Source: Methylobacterium sp. J-090
GTDB taxonomy: Bacteria > Pseudomonadota > Alphaproteobacteria > Rhizobiales > Beijerinckiaceae
Direction of reading: 5' to 3'
Length of the DNA stretch: 64,000 nt
Assembly (NCBI RefSeq): GCF_022829345.1
Contig: NZ_JAKSXV010000106.1
Span: 1-64,000, forward strand
Positions within the stretch are counted from its first letter, which is position 1; every line of letters begins with the position of its first letter. Position numbers and translations under genes: made by a program. The notes beneath the pieces were generated by a model. It was not told the DNA's origin. It ran no database searches and worked only from the letters and a program-made list of their open reading frames with translations. This document shows positions 27,073 through 38,700 of this stretch, piece by piece.

Positions 27073-27960
27073 ATGGCGATCGACGGGACCCAGGTTCTGG
27101 TCCGGACCGTGACCGACGACGAGGCCGCGATCCTCGAATCCTGGCTCACCCTCCTGAAATCGGGCGGTTCACTCCAGACGGGGCGCATCCGCGAGGTCGA
27201 ACTCCAGGCCCAGGCCCGCACGGTGTTCGGCCAGTTGCGCGACGCCCTCGCCTCGGGCGAGAGCGACGGGCACGCCGCCTCCTACGAGGCCCTGCGCGAG
27301 ACCCTCGCCGAGATTTCCCGCTCGCGGGCGATCCAGGGCTTCACGCCCACCGACACGGCGAACTTCGTGTTCTCCCTGAAGGAGCCGATCTTCACCGCCC
27401 TCAACAAGGCCAGCGGGACCGATTTGGCGGCGCTGACCGCCGGCACCCAGACGGCCAGCCGCCTCCTCGACGGCCTCGGCCTGCACACCATGGAGGTGTT
27501 CCAGACCAGCCGCGAGGAGGTCATCGGCCGCCAGAGCCAGGAGATCGCCGAGCTCTCGACCCCCGTGGTCCAGCTCTGGGACGGCATCCTCGCCCTGCCG
27601 CTCATCGGCACCCTCGACAGCGCCCGCACGGGCGTCGTCATGGAGAACCTGCTCCAGGCCATCGTCGACGAGGAGGCGGAGATCGCCATCATCGACATCA
27701 CCGGCGTGCCCACCGTCGACACCCTGGTGGCCCAGCACCTCCTCAAGGCCATCGCCGCCGCCCGCCTCATGGGGGCCGACTGCATCATCTCCGGCATCCG
27801 CCCGCAGATCGCCCAGACCATGGTGCATCTCGGCGTCGAGCTGAACGTCGTCTCGAAGGCGACGCTGGCCGACGCCTTCGCCCTGGCGCTCCGCCGCACC
27901 GGCCGCACCGTCGTGCGCCGCGCCGCGCCCGCGCCCATCACGCTCGACGAGCGTCGCTAG
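27073..27960 (+). CDS. rsbR: Stressosome scaffold protein RsbR
   Basis: 295 residues. The N-terminal ~150 are a helical, globin-like sensor region (ILESWLTLLKSGGS to GLHTMEVFQ). The C-terminal STAS domain reads IIDITGVPTVDTLVAQHLL and CIISGIRPQIAQTMVHLGV. The threonines in DITG and IAQT correspond to the two RsbT-phosphorylated positions of Bacillus RsbRA (T171, T205). It would assemble with RsbS into a stressosome and release RsbT on stress. First gene of a five-gene operon; no haem or flavin ligand is obvious in the sensor. Confidence 0.9.
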   Translation: MAIDGTQVLVRTVTDDEAAILESWLTLLKSGGSLQTGRIREVELQAQARTVFGQLRDALASGESDGHAASYEALRETLAEISRSRAIQGFTPTDTANFVFSLKEPIFTALNKASGTDLAALTAGTQTASRLLDGLGLHTMEVFQTSREEVIGRQSQEIAELSTPVVQLWDGILALPLIGTLDSARTGVVMENLLQAIVDEEAEIAIIDITGVPTVDTLVAQHLLKAIAAARLMGADCIISGIRPQIAQTMVHLGVELNVVSKATLADAFALALRRTGRTVVRRAAPAPITLDERR

Positions 27961-27965
27961 AGCCC

Positions 27966-28364
27966 ATGGACCGCATTCCGATCCTCAAGCTCGGTGGCGC
28001 GCTCATCGTCACCATCCAGGTCGACATGCACGACCGCCTCGCCATGGCCCTCGAGGAGGACCTGACGAACCGGATCGTCTCGACGGGCGCGCGCGGCGTG
28101 CTCATCGAGATTTCGGCCCTGGAGATCGTCGACTCGTTCATCGGACGCATGCTCGACAACATCGCGGCCATCTCCCGGGTGCTCGACGCCGAGACCGTGG
28201 TGGTGGGCATGCGCCCGGCGGTGGCGATCACCCTGGTCGAACTCGGCCTGACTCTCACGGGGATCAAGACGGCCCTGAACGTCGAGCGCGGCATGGCCCT
28301 GATCCAGGCCCGCCTCGACGAGGACGGCGACCTCGGGAACGCGCGTGCCACCTCCGAAGAGTGA
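27966..28364 (+). CDS. rsbS: Stressosome antagonist RsbS (STAS domain)
   Basis: 132 residues, a stand-alone STAS domain (IPILKLGGALIVTIQVDMHD, VLIEISALEIVDSFIGRML, TVVVGMRPAVAITLVELGL). The serine in VDSF corresponds to the RsbT-phosphorylated Ser59 of Bacillus RsbS. It starts 5 bp after rsbR and its 3' end overlaps rsbT by 20 nt. It sequesters RsbT in the stressosome core until phosphorylated. Confidence 0.92.
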   Translation: MDRIPILKLGGALIVTIQVDMHDRLAMALEEDLTNRIVSTGARGVLIEISALEIVDSFIGRMLDNIAAISRVLDAETVVVGMRPAVAITLVELGLTLTGIKTALNVERGMALIQARLDEDGDLGNARATSEE

Positions 28365-28749
28365 TGTCCTCCCGATCCGCTCCGGCGACGACGTGGTCCG
28401 TGTCCGTCAGGCGACGCGCGCCCGCGCCATCGAGATCGGCCTGAGCCTCGTCGACCAGACCAAGATCATCACCGCCGCGAGCGAACTCGCCCGCAACACC
28501 CTCGATTACGGCGGCGGCGGCGAGGTCGCCATCGAGGTGGTGCAGGCGGGCGCCCGCCGCGGCGTGCGCCTGGCCTTCCAGGACAAGGGACCGGGCATCC
28601 CCGACATCGCGAAGGCGCTCACCGACCACTACACCACCGGCGGGGGCCTCGGCCTCGGCCTCGGCGGAGCCAAACGCCTGTCCAACGAGTTCCACATCGA
28701 ATCGACGCCCGGCGTCGGCACCCGCGTGGTCATCGCGCGCTGGAAGTGA
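28345..28749 (+). CDS. rsbT: Stressosome switch kinase RsbT
   Basis: 134 residues, GHKL serine/threonine kinase of the anti-sigma type. The N box is SELARNTLDYGG, the G1 box FQDKGPGIPD and the G2 box GGGLGLGLGGAKRL. It phosphorylates RsbR and RsbS and, when released, switches a downstream partner. The only suitable start is GTG 28345, inside rsbS, which implies coupled translation. No RsbU phosphatase gene is adjacent, so the freed kinase probably acts on one of the next two gene products. Confidence 0.92.
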   Translation: MPPPKSDVLPIRSGDDVVRVRQATRARAIEIGLSLVDQTKIITAASELARNTLDYGGGGEVAIEVVQAGARRGVRLAFQDKGPGIPDIAKALTDHYTTGGGLGLGLGGAKRLSNEFHIESTPGVGTRVVIARWK

Positions 28750-29740
28750 GCATGATTTCCGTTGTCGTCACCGAGGCGAGCCAGGTCGCCGACGCGCGCC
28801 GGCGCGCCGTCGCCCTGGGCCAAGCCCTCGATTTCGGCGAGACCGCGAGCGGGCGCCTCGCCATCGTGGTGACCGAACTCGCCACCAACCTCGTCAAGTA
28901 CGGGAGCCCCGGTGAGATCCTGCTCGGGACCTTCCAGGACGAGATCGGCACCGGCGTCGAGGTGATCGCCCTCGACAAGGGACCGGGATTCGCCAACCTC
29001 GACGAGGCCCTGCGCGACGGGCATTCCACCGGCGGCAGCGCCGGCACCGGCCTCGGCGCCGTGCGGCGCCAGTCGCAGGCCTTCGACATCGCCGCCTGGC
29101 CCGGGCGGGGCGCGGCCATCGTCGCGCGCCTCCACGCGGAGGCCGCCGCCGCGCCCGTCCCGCCGTCCCACGGCGCCGTCGGCGTGCCCCTGCGCGGCGA
29201 GGAGGTGAACGGCGATGCCCATTGCTTCCTGCAGCACGGGTTCGGCTGGACCCTCCTCGTCGCCGACGGCCTCGGGCACGGCCCGCAGGCGGCCCAGGCC
29301 TCCACGGAGGCCGTGCGCCTGTTCCGGAACAGTCCCCTGGCCGCGCCGGGCGAGATCCTCTCCACCGTCCATGCGGGCCTGCGCCATACACGGGGCGGGG
29401 CGGTGACGGTCGCCCGCTACGAGCCCGACCGGGGCGTGGTGACGGTGGCCGGCATCGGCAACGTGGCGGGCGCGGTGGTGGGGGGCGGCACGATCCGGCG
29501 CACGGTGTCGCTGGCCGGTACCGCCGGGCACGTCGCCCGCCGCATCCAGGAGTTCGAGTATCCGTTCCTGGCCGACGACCTGTTCGTGCTGTGCTCGGAC
29601 GGCCTCGTCACGGGCTGGTCCCTCGACGCCTATCCGGGGCTCGTCGGCGCGCATCCGAGCCTCATCGCCGGCATCCTCTACCGCGACTTCGCGCGGGGGC
29701 GGGACGATGCCACCGTCGTGGTGGCGCGGGGCGCCGCGCC

Positions 29741-29744
<4 letters not shown>
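28746..29744 (+). CDS. ATPase-RsbX/SpoIIE-type phosphatase fusion
   Basis: 332 residues. The N-terminal ~130 are a second GHKL anti-sigma-like ATPase (VTELATNLVKYGSPGE, ALDKGPGFANLDEAL, GTGLGAVRR). The C-terminal ~190 are a PP2C/SpoIIE phosphatase close to RsbX: GWTLLVADGLGHG with the metal Asp, VLCSDGLVTGW and DDATVVVAR. RsbX resets the stressosome by dephosphorylating RsbR and RsbS. The start is GTG 28746, overlapping rsbT as GTGA; ATG 28752 is the alternative. Such fusions are known in proteobacterial rsb clusters. Confidence 0.88.
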
Positions 29745-31639
<1,895 letters not shown>

Positions 31640-31733
31640 TCCAGCAAGCCCGCGCGGCGTCTGCGCGAAGTCCAAACCCGCCATCCCGAAGGGATCGACT
31701 GGATTCGGCCCTCGGATTTGGTACCAGACGGCA

Positions 31734-33554
31734 TCACCCCTCCGCCGCATCCTCCTTGTGCGGGCGCAGCTCCGGCACGCCGTGGTCGATCCCGGCCTCG
31801 GCGGGGGCCGAGCGGCTCTCGACACGGGTGCTGTCCACGAAGATGCGGGCGTCGCCCTCCTTCAGGCCGAGGCTGCGCAGGGCGTAGAGGGTCATCCCGA
31901 AGGCTAGTTCGCGTTCGGCCATGAGCACGAGGCCCACCCCCTGCTCCTCGAAGTGGCGCCGCTCCGTATCGCTGTGGGTGCGCACCAGGGTGTCGATCCC
32001 CGGGCTCATCTCGCGGGCGAGCTCGACGAGGCGGCGGGCCGTGTGCGGCTCGGGCGTCGCGATGACGATGATCCGCGCCGCCTCGATATCGGCGGCGTGC
32101 AGGATGCCGGGCGCCGTCGCGTCGCCGAACACCGCCTCGATGCCGTCCTTGCGCAGGTCCAGCACCCGGCGGCGGTCGCGGTCGATCACGATGTAGGGCA
32201 GGTCCCACGCGGCGAAGGCCTTGCCGATGGTACTGCCGACCCGGCCGTAGCCGACGACGATGGCGTGGCCGCGCTTCGGGGGGGCCTCCATCTTGGCGGC
32301 GAGCGCGTCCACGCCCCGCCGCTCGAAGCGGGCGGCGAGGGTCGGGCGGGCGGCCACCGACCGCCCGATCCAGTCCGTCAGGGCGAAGAACAGCGGGTTG
32401 AGGGTGATGGACAGGATCGCACCGCCGAGGATGAGGTCGCGCCCCTCCGTCGGCAGGAGCTTCAGCGACAGGCCGAGGCTGACGAGGATGAACGAGAACT
32501 CGCCGATCTGGGCCAGGCTCGCCGCGATGGTGAGCGCCGTGCCGAGCGGGTGCCGGAACGCCAGCACGATGGCCACCGCCGCCAGCGATTTGCCCACCAG
32601 GATCACGCCGAGCACCGCCAGCACCGAGAGCGGCTCGCGGATGAGGATGCCGGGGTCGAACAGCATGCCGACGGAGACGAAGAACAGCACCGCGAAGGCG
32701 TCCTGCAGGGGCAGGGAATCGGCCGCCGCCTGATGGCTGAGGTCGGATTCGGCCAGCACCATGCCGGCGAAGAAGGCGCCCAGCGCGAACGAGACCCCGA
32801 ACAGCTCCGCCGAGCCGAAGGCGATGCCGAGCGCCAGCGCCAGGACCGCGAGGGTGAACAGTTCGCGCGAACCCGTGCGCGCCGCCTGGTCGAGGAGCCA
32901 GGGCACGACGCGGCGGCCGCCCACCAGCATCACCACGGCGAAGACCGCGACCTTGGCGAGCGTCAGCGCGAGGGTGAGCCAGATATTGCCCTCGCCCGCG
33001 TGATGCGCCACGCCGTCCCCGACGCCGCCGAGCGACGGGGCGAGGGCGGGCAGCAGCACCAGGGCGAGCACCATGGCGAGGTCCTCGACGATGAGCCAGC
33101 CGACCGCGATGCGGCCCTTGTCGCTGTCGAGCAGGCGCCGTTCCTCGAGGGCGCGCAGCAGCACCACGGTGCTCGCCACCGACAGGGCGAGGCCGAAGAC
33201 GAGGCCGGCGCCGACGCCCCAGCCCCAGGCCCAGGCGAGGCCGCCGCCCATGGCGGTGGCCGCCGCGATCTGCACGATGGCGCCCGGCAGGGCGATGGTG
33301 CGCACCGCCATCAGGTCCTTGATGGAGAAGTGCAGGCCGACGCCGAACATCAGCAGGATCACGCCGATCTCGGCGAGCTGGCCGGCGAGTTGGCCGTTGC
33401 CGACGAAGCCCGGTGTGTAGGGGCCGACGAGGACGCCGGCCATGAGGTAGCCGACGAGGGGCGGCAGGCGCAGGCGCTGCGCCGCCATCCCGCAGACGAA
33501 GGCGAGCACGAGGCCTAGGGCGATGATGGCGATCAGCTCGGTCGCGTGCGGCAC
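31734..33554 (-). CDS. Monovalent cation:proton antiporter, KefB/YbaL type
   Basis: 606 residues. The CPA2 membrane domain has about a dozen segments, including LPPLVGYLMAGVLVGPYTPG, SVASTVVLLRALEERRLL and AQIGEFSFILVSLGL. A cytoplasmic TrkA-N Rossmann domain follows near residue 428 (AIVVGYGRVGSTIGKAF, YIVIDRDRRRV). The order matches the YbaL/RosB branch. It probably exchanges K+ or Na+ for protons under nucleotide or glutathione control; the ion is not readable from sequence. The start is GTG 33554 with AGGAGAG about 10 nt upstream. Convergent with the stressosome operon. Confidence 0.9.
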   Translation of the reverse strand: MPHATELIAIIALGLVLAFVCGMAAQRLRLPPLVGYLMAGVLVGPYTPGFVGNGQLAGQLAEIGVILLMFGVGLHFSIKDLMAVRTIALPGAIVQIAAATAMGGGLAWAWGWGVGAGLVFGLALSVASTVVLLRALEERRLLDSDKGRIAVGWLIVEDLAMVLALVLLPALAPSLGGVGDGVAHHAGEGNIWLTLALTLAKVAVFAVVMLVGGRRVVPWLLDQAARTGSRELFTLAVLALALGIAFGSAELFGVSFALGAFFAGMVLAESDLSHQAAADSLPLQDAFAVLFFVSVGMLFDPGILIREPLSVLAVLGVILVGKSLAAVAIVLAFRHPLGTALTIAASLAQIGEFSFILVSLGLSLKLLPTEGRDLILGGAILSITLNPLFFALTDWIGRSVAARPTLAARFERRGVDALAAKMEAPPKRGHAIVVGYGRVGSTIGKAFAAWDLPYIVIDRDRRRVLDLRKDGIEAVFGDATAPGILHAADIEAARIIVIATPEPHTARRLVELAREMSPGIDTLVRTHSDTERRHFEEQGVGLVLMAERELAFGMTLYALRSLGLKEGDARIFVDSTRVESRSAPAEAGIDHGVPELRPHKEDAAEG

Positions 33555-33873
33555 GGGTGAAGGCTCTCCTGTCGATGGGATCGGGCTGCCGGTCGCACCC
33601 TCGGCATGCTGGTGCCCTTGCTGATGCCCTTGGGTCCTGTTGCCCCTTGGCGCGTGTCGCCTGCAGGGGCAAGCGCTGTTCCAGGCTCCTACCGGCGCGG
33701 CGTGCGGAAATCCGTGCCGTCGGGCACTCCGGCGGGCGCTTTGGGAGGACCTCGGGCGTCCCGTCCGCGAGACTGCATCTTGAATTCACGGTCGCGTGAA
33801 ACTTCCGTGACTCCGGTGCTGTTGTCGAGAGGAAACGTGCCGGCCCCGGGCCGGTGCCCGGAAGGACACAGGC
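33555..33873. other. Divergent intergenic region
   Basis: The region separates the antiporter and BrkB-family genes and should hold both promoters. I see no consensus vegetative, EcfG or repeat signal; GGAAAC near 33830 is one base off the EcfG -35 and lacks the CGTT partner. Confidence 0.4.
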
Positions 33874-35055
33874 ATGGCCGAACGCGAAAACGTCCAGGGC
33901 TCCGCCGGCGTGGGCTCGAGCGGCCCGACGATGGTCTGGACCCTGGCCCTGGCGACGGCCCTCGTCGGCCTCGTGGTGCTGCCGCGCCGGAACGCTTCGC
34001 AGGGGCCGGCGACGGAACGCGCGGGCCGGAAAGGTTCGGCCCTGCCGGGAGACCCGACCCGCGAGCCCTCGCCCTCCCACGCGGGCGGCGACGCCAGGGC
34101 GGTCGCCCGCGCCGAGCCGGAGCGCGGACGGCAGGCGGCCAAGCCCTCCGAGATCCCCGCCAAGGGCTGGAAGGATATCGGCCTGCGGGTGTTCCACGAC
34201 ATCTCCGAGAACGCCATCGTCTCGGTGGCGGCGGGCGTGACCTTCTACGTGCTGCTGGCGATCTTCCCGGCGGTGGCGGCGCTGGTCTCCTGCTACGGCC
34301 TGTTCGCCGATGTCGCCACCATCAACGACCATCTCCAGAACCTGCAGGGTATCGTGCCGTCGGGCGCCCTCGACATCATCGGCGATCAGGTCAAGCGCAT
34401 CGCCCAGAAGGGCGACACCACCCTCGGCCTCACCTTCTTCACCGGCATCGCCCTGTCGCTGTGGAGCGCCAATGGCGGCATGAAGGCGGTCTTCGCCGCC
34501 CTCAACGTCGTCTACGAGGAGCGCGAGACCCGCAACTTTTTCTGGCTCAACCTGCGCTCGCTGGCCTTCACCGCCGGCGCCCTGCTGTTCGTGGTCCTGG
34601 CGCTGGTGGGCATCGTCGTCGTCCCGGCGGTGATCGGCATCGTCGGCTTGAGCAGCGAGGCCTGGTACATCGCCCTCCTGCGCTGGCCGGTGCTGCTCCT
34701 CGCGGTGCTGGGCGGCCTCGCGCTGCTCTACCGCTACGGCCCGAGCCGCGACGCCCCGCGCTGGCGCTGGGTGACCTGGGGCAGCGCCATCGCGGGCGTC
34801 GCCTGGCTCGCCACGTCGCTCGGCTTCTCGTGGTACGTGGCCAATTTCGGCAAGTACAACGAGACATACGGGTCGCTCGGCGCCGCCATCGGCTTCATGA
34901 CCTGGATCTGGATCTCCACCACCATCGTGCTCGTGGGCGCCGAGATCAACGCCGAGATGGAGCACCAGACCGAGGTCGACACCACCGTCGGGGCGGAACA
35001 GCCGCTGGGCACCCGGGATGCGCGGATGGCCGACACGGTGGGGGCGGCGCGGTGA
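33874..35055 (+). CDS. YihY/BrkB-family (UPF0761) inner-membrane protein
   Basis: 393 residues. The ~100-residue N-terminal extension holds one hydrophobic segment (VWTLALATALVGLVVL) and a charged, Pro-rich linker. The YihY/BrkB core follows: VAAGVTFYVLLAIFPAVAALVS, SLWSANGGMKAVFAALNVVYEE, and GFMTWIWISTTIVLVGAEINAE near the C-terminus. Six membrane segments are expected in the core. Once misannotated as RNase BN; its molecular role is unknown. GGAAGGA precedes the ATG. Confidence 0.88.
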   Translation: MAERENVQGSAGVGSSGPTMVWTLALATALVGLVVLPRRNASQGPATERAGRKGSALPGDPTREPSPSHAGGDARAVARAEPERGRQAAKPSEIPAKGWKDIGLRVFHDISENAIVSVAAGVTFYVLLAIFPAVAALVSCYGLFADVATINDHLQNLQGIVPSGALDIIGDQVKRIAQKGDTTLGLTFFTGIALSLWSANGGMKAVFAALNVVYEERETRNFFWLNLRSLAFTAGALLFVVLALVGIVVVPAVIGIVGLSSEAWYIALLRWPVLLLAVLGGLALLYRYGPSRDAPRWRWVTWGSAIAGVAWLATSLGFSWYVANFGKYNETYGSLGAAIGFMTWIWISTTIVLVGAEINAEMEHQTEVDTTVGAEQPLGTRDARMADTVGAAR

Positions 35056-35100
35056 ACGGGAGCCCTTCAGCTCAGTCCTGATTTCGGGTAGGGATGCTGC

Positions 35101-35397
35101 ATGAATCGAAGCACGGCCCTTGAGATTCTTCGCATGCACGAGGCCGAGTTGCGTGAACGGGGCGTCCTGCACGCCGCCCTCTTCGGCTCCGTCGCACGTG
35201 GCGAGGAGCATGCTGCGAGCGATCTCGATGTGCTGATCGACATCGATGAGACCACCATTCGGGACATCTACGGTTACGTCGGCGTGGTCGGGTTCATCGC
35301 GGATCTTTTCCCCGTCGCGGTGGATGTTGCAACGCGCTCGATGCTGAGGCCTCACGTGCGGCCCGGAGCCGAGCGCGACGCGATCCATGCTTTCTGA
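35101..35397 (+). CDS. mntA: MNT-domain nucleotidyltransferase (MntA-like antitoxin)
   Basis: 98 residues with the minimal nucleotidyltransferase motif complete: HAALFGSVARGEEHAASDLD gives GS-x10-D-x-D, with a further Asp in VAVDVATRS. MntA proteins neutralise HepT by AMPylating it. It overlaps the HEPN gene by 11 nt and lies 45 bp behind the BrkB gene on the same strand. The pair is a likely type VII toxin-antitoxin module. Confidence 0.87.
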   Translation: MNRSTALEILRMHEAELRERGVLHAALFGSVARGEEHAASDLDVLIDIDETTIRDIYGYVGVVGFIADLFPVAVDVATRSMLRPHVRPGAERDAIHAF

Positions 35398-35731
35398 GCG
35401 TGGACGTCGCGCCCTCCTCGGCATCATCGAGAATGTCGAAGCGGCTCAGGAATTCACCGCAGACCTGAGCTTCGAAGACTTTGCCGAGAACCGGCTCAGA
35501 CTTTACGGCGTGACGCGCTGCCTGGAGATCATCTCGGAGGCGAGCCGGCGCGTCGATGAAGAGACCCAAATTCGAAACGCCCATATCCCATGGCGCCAGA
35601 TTGCGGATTCAGGGAACGTCTACCGGCATCGATACGAGAGTGTCTCGGCAAGGCTCGTATGGGGGACCGTACACGAGGCATTGCCAGTGCTTCTCGCCGT
35701 ATGCCGGAATGAACTTCAAGCCGACGAATGA
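35387..35731 (+). CDS. hepT: HEPN-domain protein (HepT-like) with degenerate RNase motif
   Basis: 114 residues, DUF86/HepT fold: IIENVEAAQEFTADLSFEDF, YGVTRCLEIISEASRRV, IPWRQIADSGNVYRHRY, TVHEALPVLLAVCRNEL. In active HepT the last region carries R-x4-H-x-Y; here it reads G-NVYR-H-R-Y, so the catalytic Arg is a Gly. Related DUF86 proteins with a GN-x-YRH form exist. It may be an inactive or differently acting toxin, or an adaptor. It follows mntA with an 11-nt overlap. Confidence 0.85.
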   Translation: MLSERGRRALLGIIENVEAAQEFTADLSFEDFAENRLRLYGVTRCLEIISEASRRVDEETQIRNAHIPWRQIADSGNVYRHRYESVSARLVWGTVHEALPVLLAVCRNELQADE

Positions 35732-35779
35732 TCTCCGTGGCGGCCTCGCCTTTTTCTTTCTCCTTCCATTGATTGATCG

Positions 35780-38700
35780 ATGACCGCTGCCTCTTCCGAA
35801 AAGCCCGTCGGCCCCGGCGATCAGATCATCCTCGTCGATGGCTCGTCGTTCATTTTTCGCGCGTATTTCCAGTCGATCAACCAGGACCAGAAGTACAACA
35901 CCCGCCCGTCCGACGGCCTGCCCACGGGGGCCGTGCGGCTGTTCTGCACCAAGATCGCCCAGTTCGTGCAGGAGGGGGCGGCGGGCGTGATGCCGACGCA
36001 TCTCGCCATCGTGTTCGACAAGTCGGAAGGGTCGTTCCGCAAGGAACTCTACCCCGACTACAAGGGCCATCGCCCGGACGCGCCCGACGACCTCAAGCGG
36101 CAGATGCCGCTCATGCGCGATGCCGTGCGCGCCTTCGGCCTCCAGCCCATCGAGCTCATCCGCTACGAGGCCGACGATCTCATCGCCACCTATTCGCGCC
36201 AGGCCGAGGCGCGGGGGGCGGGCGTCATCATCGTCTCGTCCGACAAGGACTTGATGCAGCTCGTCGGGCCCCTGGTGCGGTTCTACGACTTCGAGTCCGG
36301 CGTGAAGGGCAAGCCCGGCCACCGCCCTGAGCGCAACCTCGACCGCGACGCCATCATCGCCAAGTGGGAGGGTCTGGCGCCGGAGCAGATCGGCGATGCC
36401 CTCGCGCTCATCGGCGACACCTCCGACAACGTGCCGGGCGTGCCGGGCATCGGCCTGAAGACGGCGGCCGCCCTCATCAAGGAATACGGCAGCCTCGACG
36501 CCCTGCTGGAGCGGGCGGGCGAGATCAAGCAGCCCAAGCGCCGCGAGACCCTGCTCGCCAGCATCGACCAGGCCCGGCTCTCGCGAAAACTCGTGGCGCT
36601 GGAGGAGAACGTGCCGGTGCCCGTGCCGCTGGACGACCTGCGCCTGCCCAAACCCGATCCCCAGAAGCTCGTCGGCTTCCTGAAAGCCATGGAGTTCAAC
36701 ACCCTGACGCGGCGCATCGCCGCGATGCTGCACGTCGACCCCGAGGCGGTGCAGCCCGATCCGGCCCTGTTGCCCCAGCGCGCCGAGGCCGAGGATGCGC
36801 CGTTCGCGACCCAGGCCCTCGGCGACCCCGTGCCGCTGCCTCCCGGGGCCGGGCCTGAGGTCGATCCCTTCGACGATCTCGACCTGCCCGATGTCGCGCC
36901 CAAACCCCGCCGGTCGTCGGAGGCGACGCCGGCCGACCTCGTGGGCGCGCGCGCGACCGAATCCGTCAAGCCGTTCGACACGGCGGCCTACGAGACCATC
37001 GGGCTCGTCGAGCAGCTCGACGCCTGGATCGCGGAAGCCGAGGAGGCGGGCGTGGTCGCCGTCGACACGGAGACCGACGCCCTCGACGCCATCAATTCCA
37101 ACCTCGTCGGCATCTCGCTCTGCGTCGCGCCGGGGCGCGCCGCCTACATCCCGCTCCGGCACCTCGACCCCGTGAAGGCCAGCGAGGGCGACCTGTTCGG
37201 CGACGCCAAGGCCGCCACCGACGTGTTCCAGCCGGCCGCCGGCCAGATCGATCTCAAGGTGGTGATCGCCCGCCTGAAGCCGCTCCTCGAGAATCCGGGC
37301 GTGCTCAAGGTCGGCCAGAACCTCAAATACGATCTGTCCGTGCTCACCCGCTACGGCATCGACGTGGCGCCGTTCGACGACACCATGCTGATCTCCTACG
37401 TGCTCGATGCCGGCAAGGGCGGGCACGGCATGGACGAACTCGCCCGCCGGCACCTCGGCCACCAGCCCATCACCTTCGCGGACGTGGCCGGGACCGGCAA
37501 GGCCAAGACCACCTTCGACCGGGTGCCGCTGGACCGGGCCACGGCCTACGCGGCCGAGGATGCCGACGTCACCCTGCGCCTGTGGCGGATGATGAAGCCG
37601 CGCCTCGTCGCCGAGCGCCGCGTCACCGTCTACGAGACCCTGGAGCGCCCCCTGGTGTCGGTGGTGGCCCGCATGGAAGCGCAGGGCATCCGCGTCGACC
37701 GCAACATGCTGAGCCGCCTGTCCGGCGATTTCTCGCAGATCCTCGTGCGTCTCGAAGAGGAGATCCAGGAGGACGCCGGCGAAAAATTCCAGGTGTCCTC
37801 GCCAAAGCAGATCGGCGACATCCTATTCGGCAAGATGGGCCTGCCCGGCGCCAAGAAGACGCCGAACGGCCAATGGGCGACGCCCGCGACCCTGCTTGAG
37901 GAACTGGCCCAGGCCGGCCACGAACTCCCGAAGAAGATCCTGGAATGGCGCCAGCTCGCCAAGCTGAAATCCACCTACACGGATTCGCTGCAGCAGCACG
38001 CCGACCGGGAGACCGACCGGGTCCACACCTCGTTCTCGCTCGCCGCCACCACCACGGGCCGGCTGTCGTCGTCGGACCCGAACCTGCAGAACATTCCGAT
38101 CCGCACGGAAGAGGGCCGGCGCATCCGCCGCGCCTTCGTGGCGGCCGAGGGCAACCGCCTGATCTCGGCCGATTACAGCCAGATCGAGCTGCGGCTCCTC
38201 GCCCACATCGCCGACATCCCGCAGCTGCGCCAGGCCTTCGCGGACGGCATCGACATCCATGCGGCCACCGCCAGCGCCATGTTCGGCGTGCCGCTCTCGG
38301 AGATGACGCCGGACCTGCGGCGCCGCGCCAAGACCATCAACTTCGGCATCATCTACGGCATCTCGGCCTTCGGTCTCGCCGACCGCCTCGGCATCGGCCG
38401 CGAGGAGGCCTCCGCCTTCATCAAGCAGTATTTCGAGCGCTTCCCCGGTATCCGCGCCTATATCGACGACACCAAGCGCCTGTGCCGCGATCTCGGCTAC
38501 GTCACCACCCTGTTCGGCCGGGTGTGCCACTACCCCCAGATCCGCTCGAACAATCCCAACGAGCGGGCGAGCGTCGAGCGCCAAGCCATCAACGCCCCGA
38601 TCCAGGGCTCGGCGGCCGACATCATCCGCCGGGCGATGATCCGCATGGAGGACGCGCTGAAGGCCGAGAAGCTCAACGTGCGCATGCTGCTGCAGGTGCA

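Noticed and set aside
33874-35055. Annotation of the YihY/BrkB protein as ribonuclease BN
   Set aside because: That name came from an early misassignment; the sequence is an integral membrane protein without nuclease motifs.
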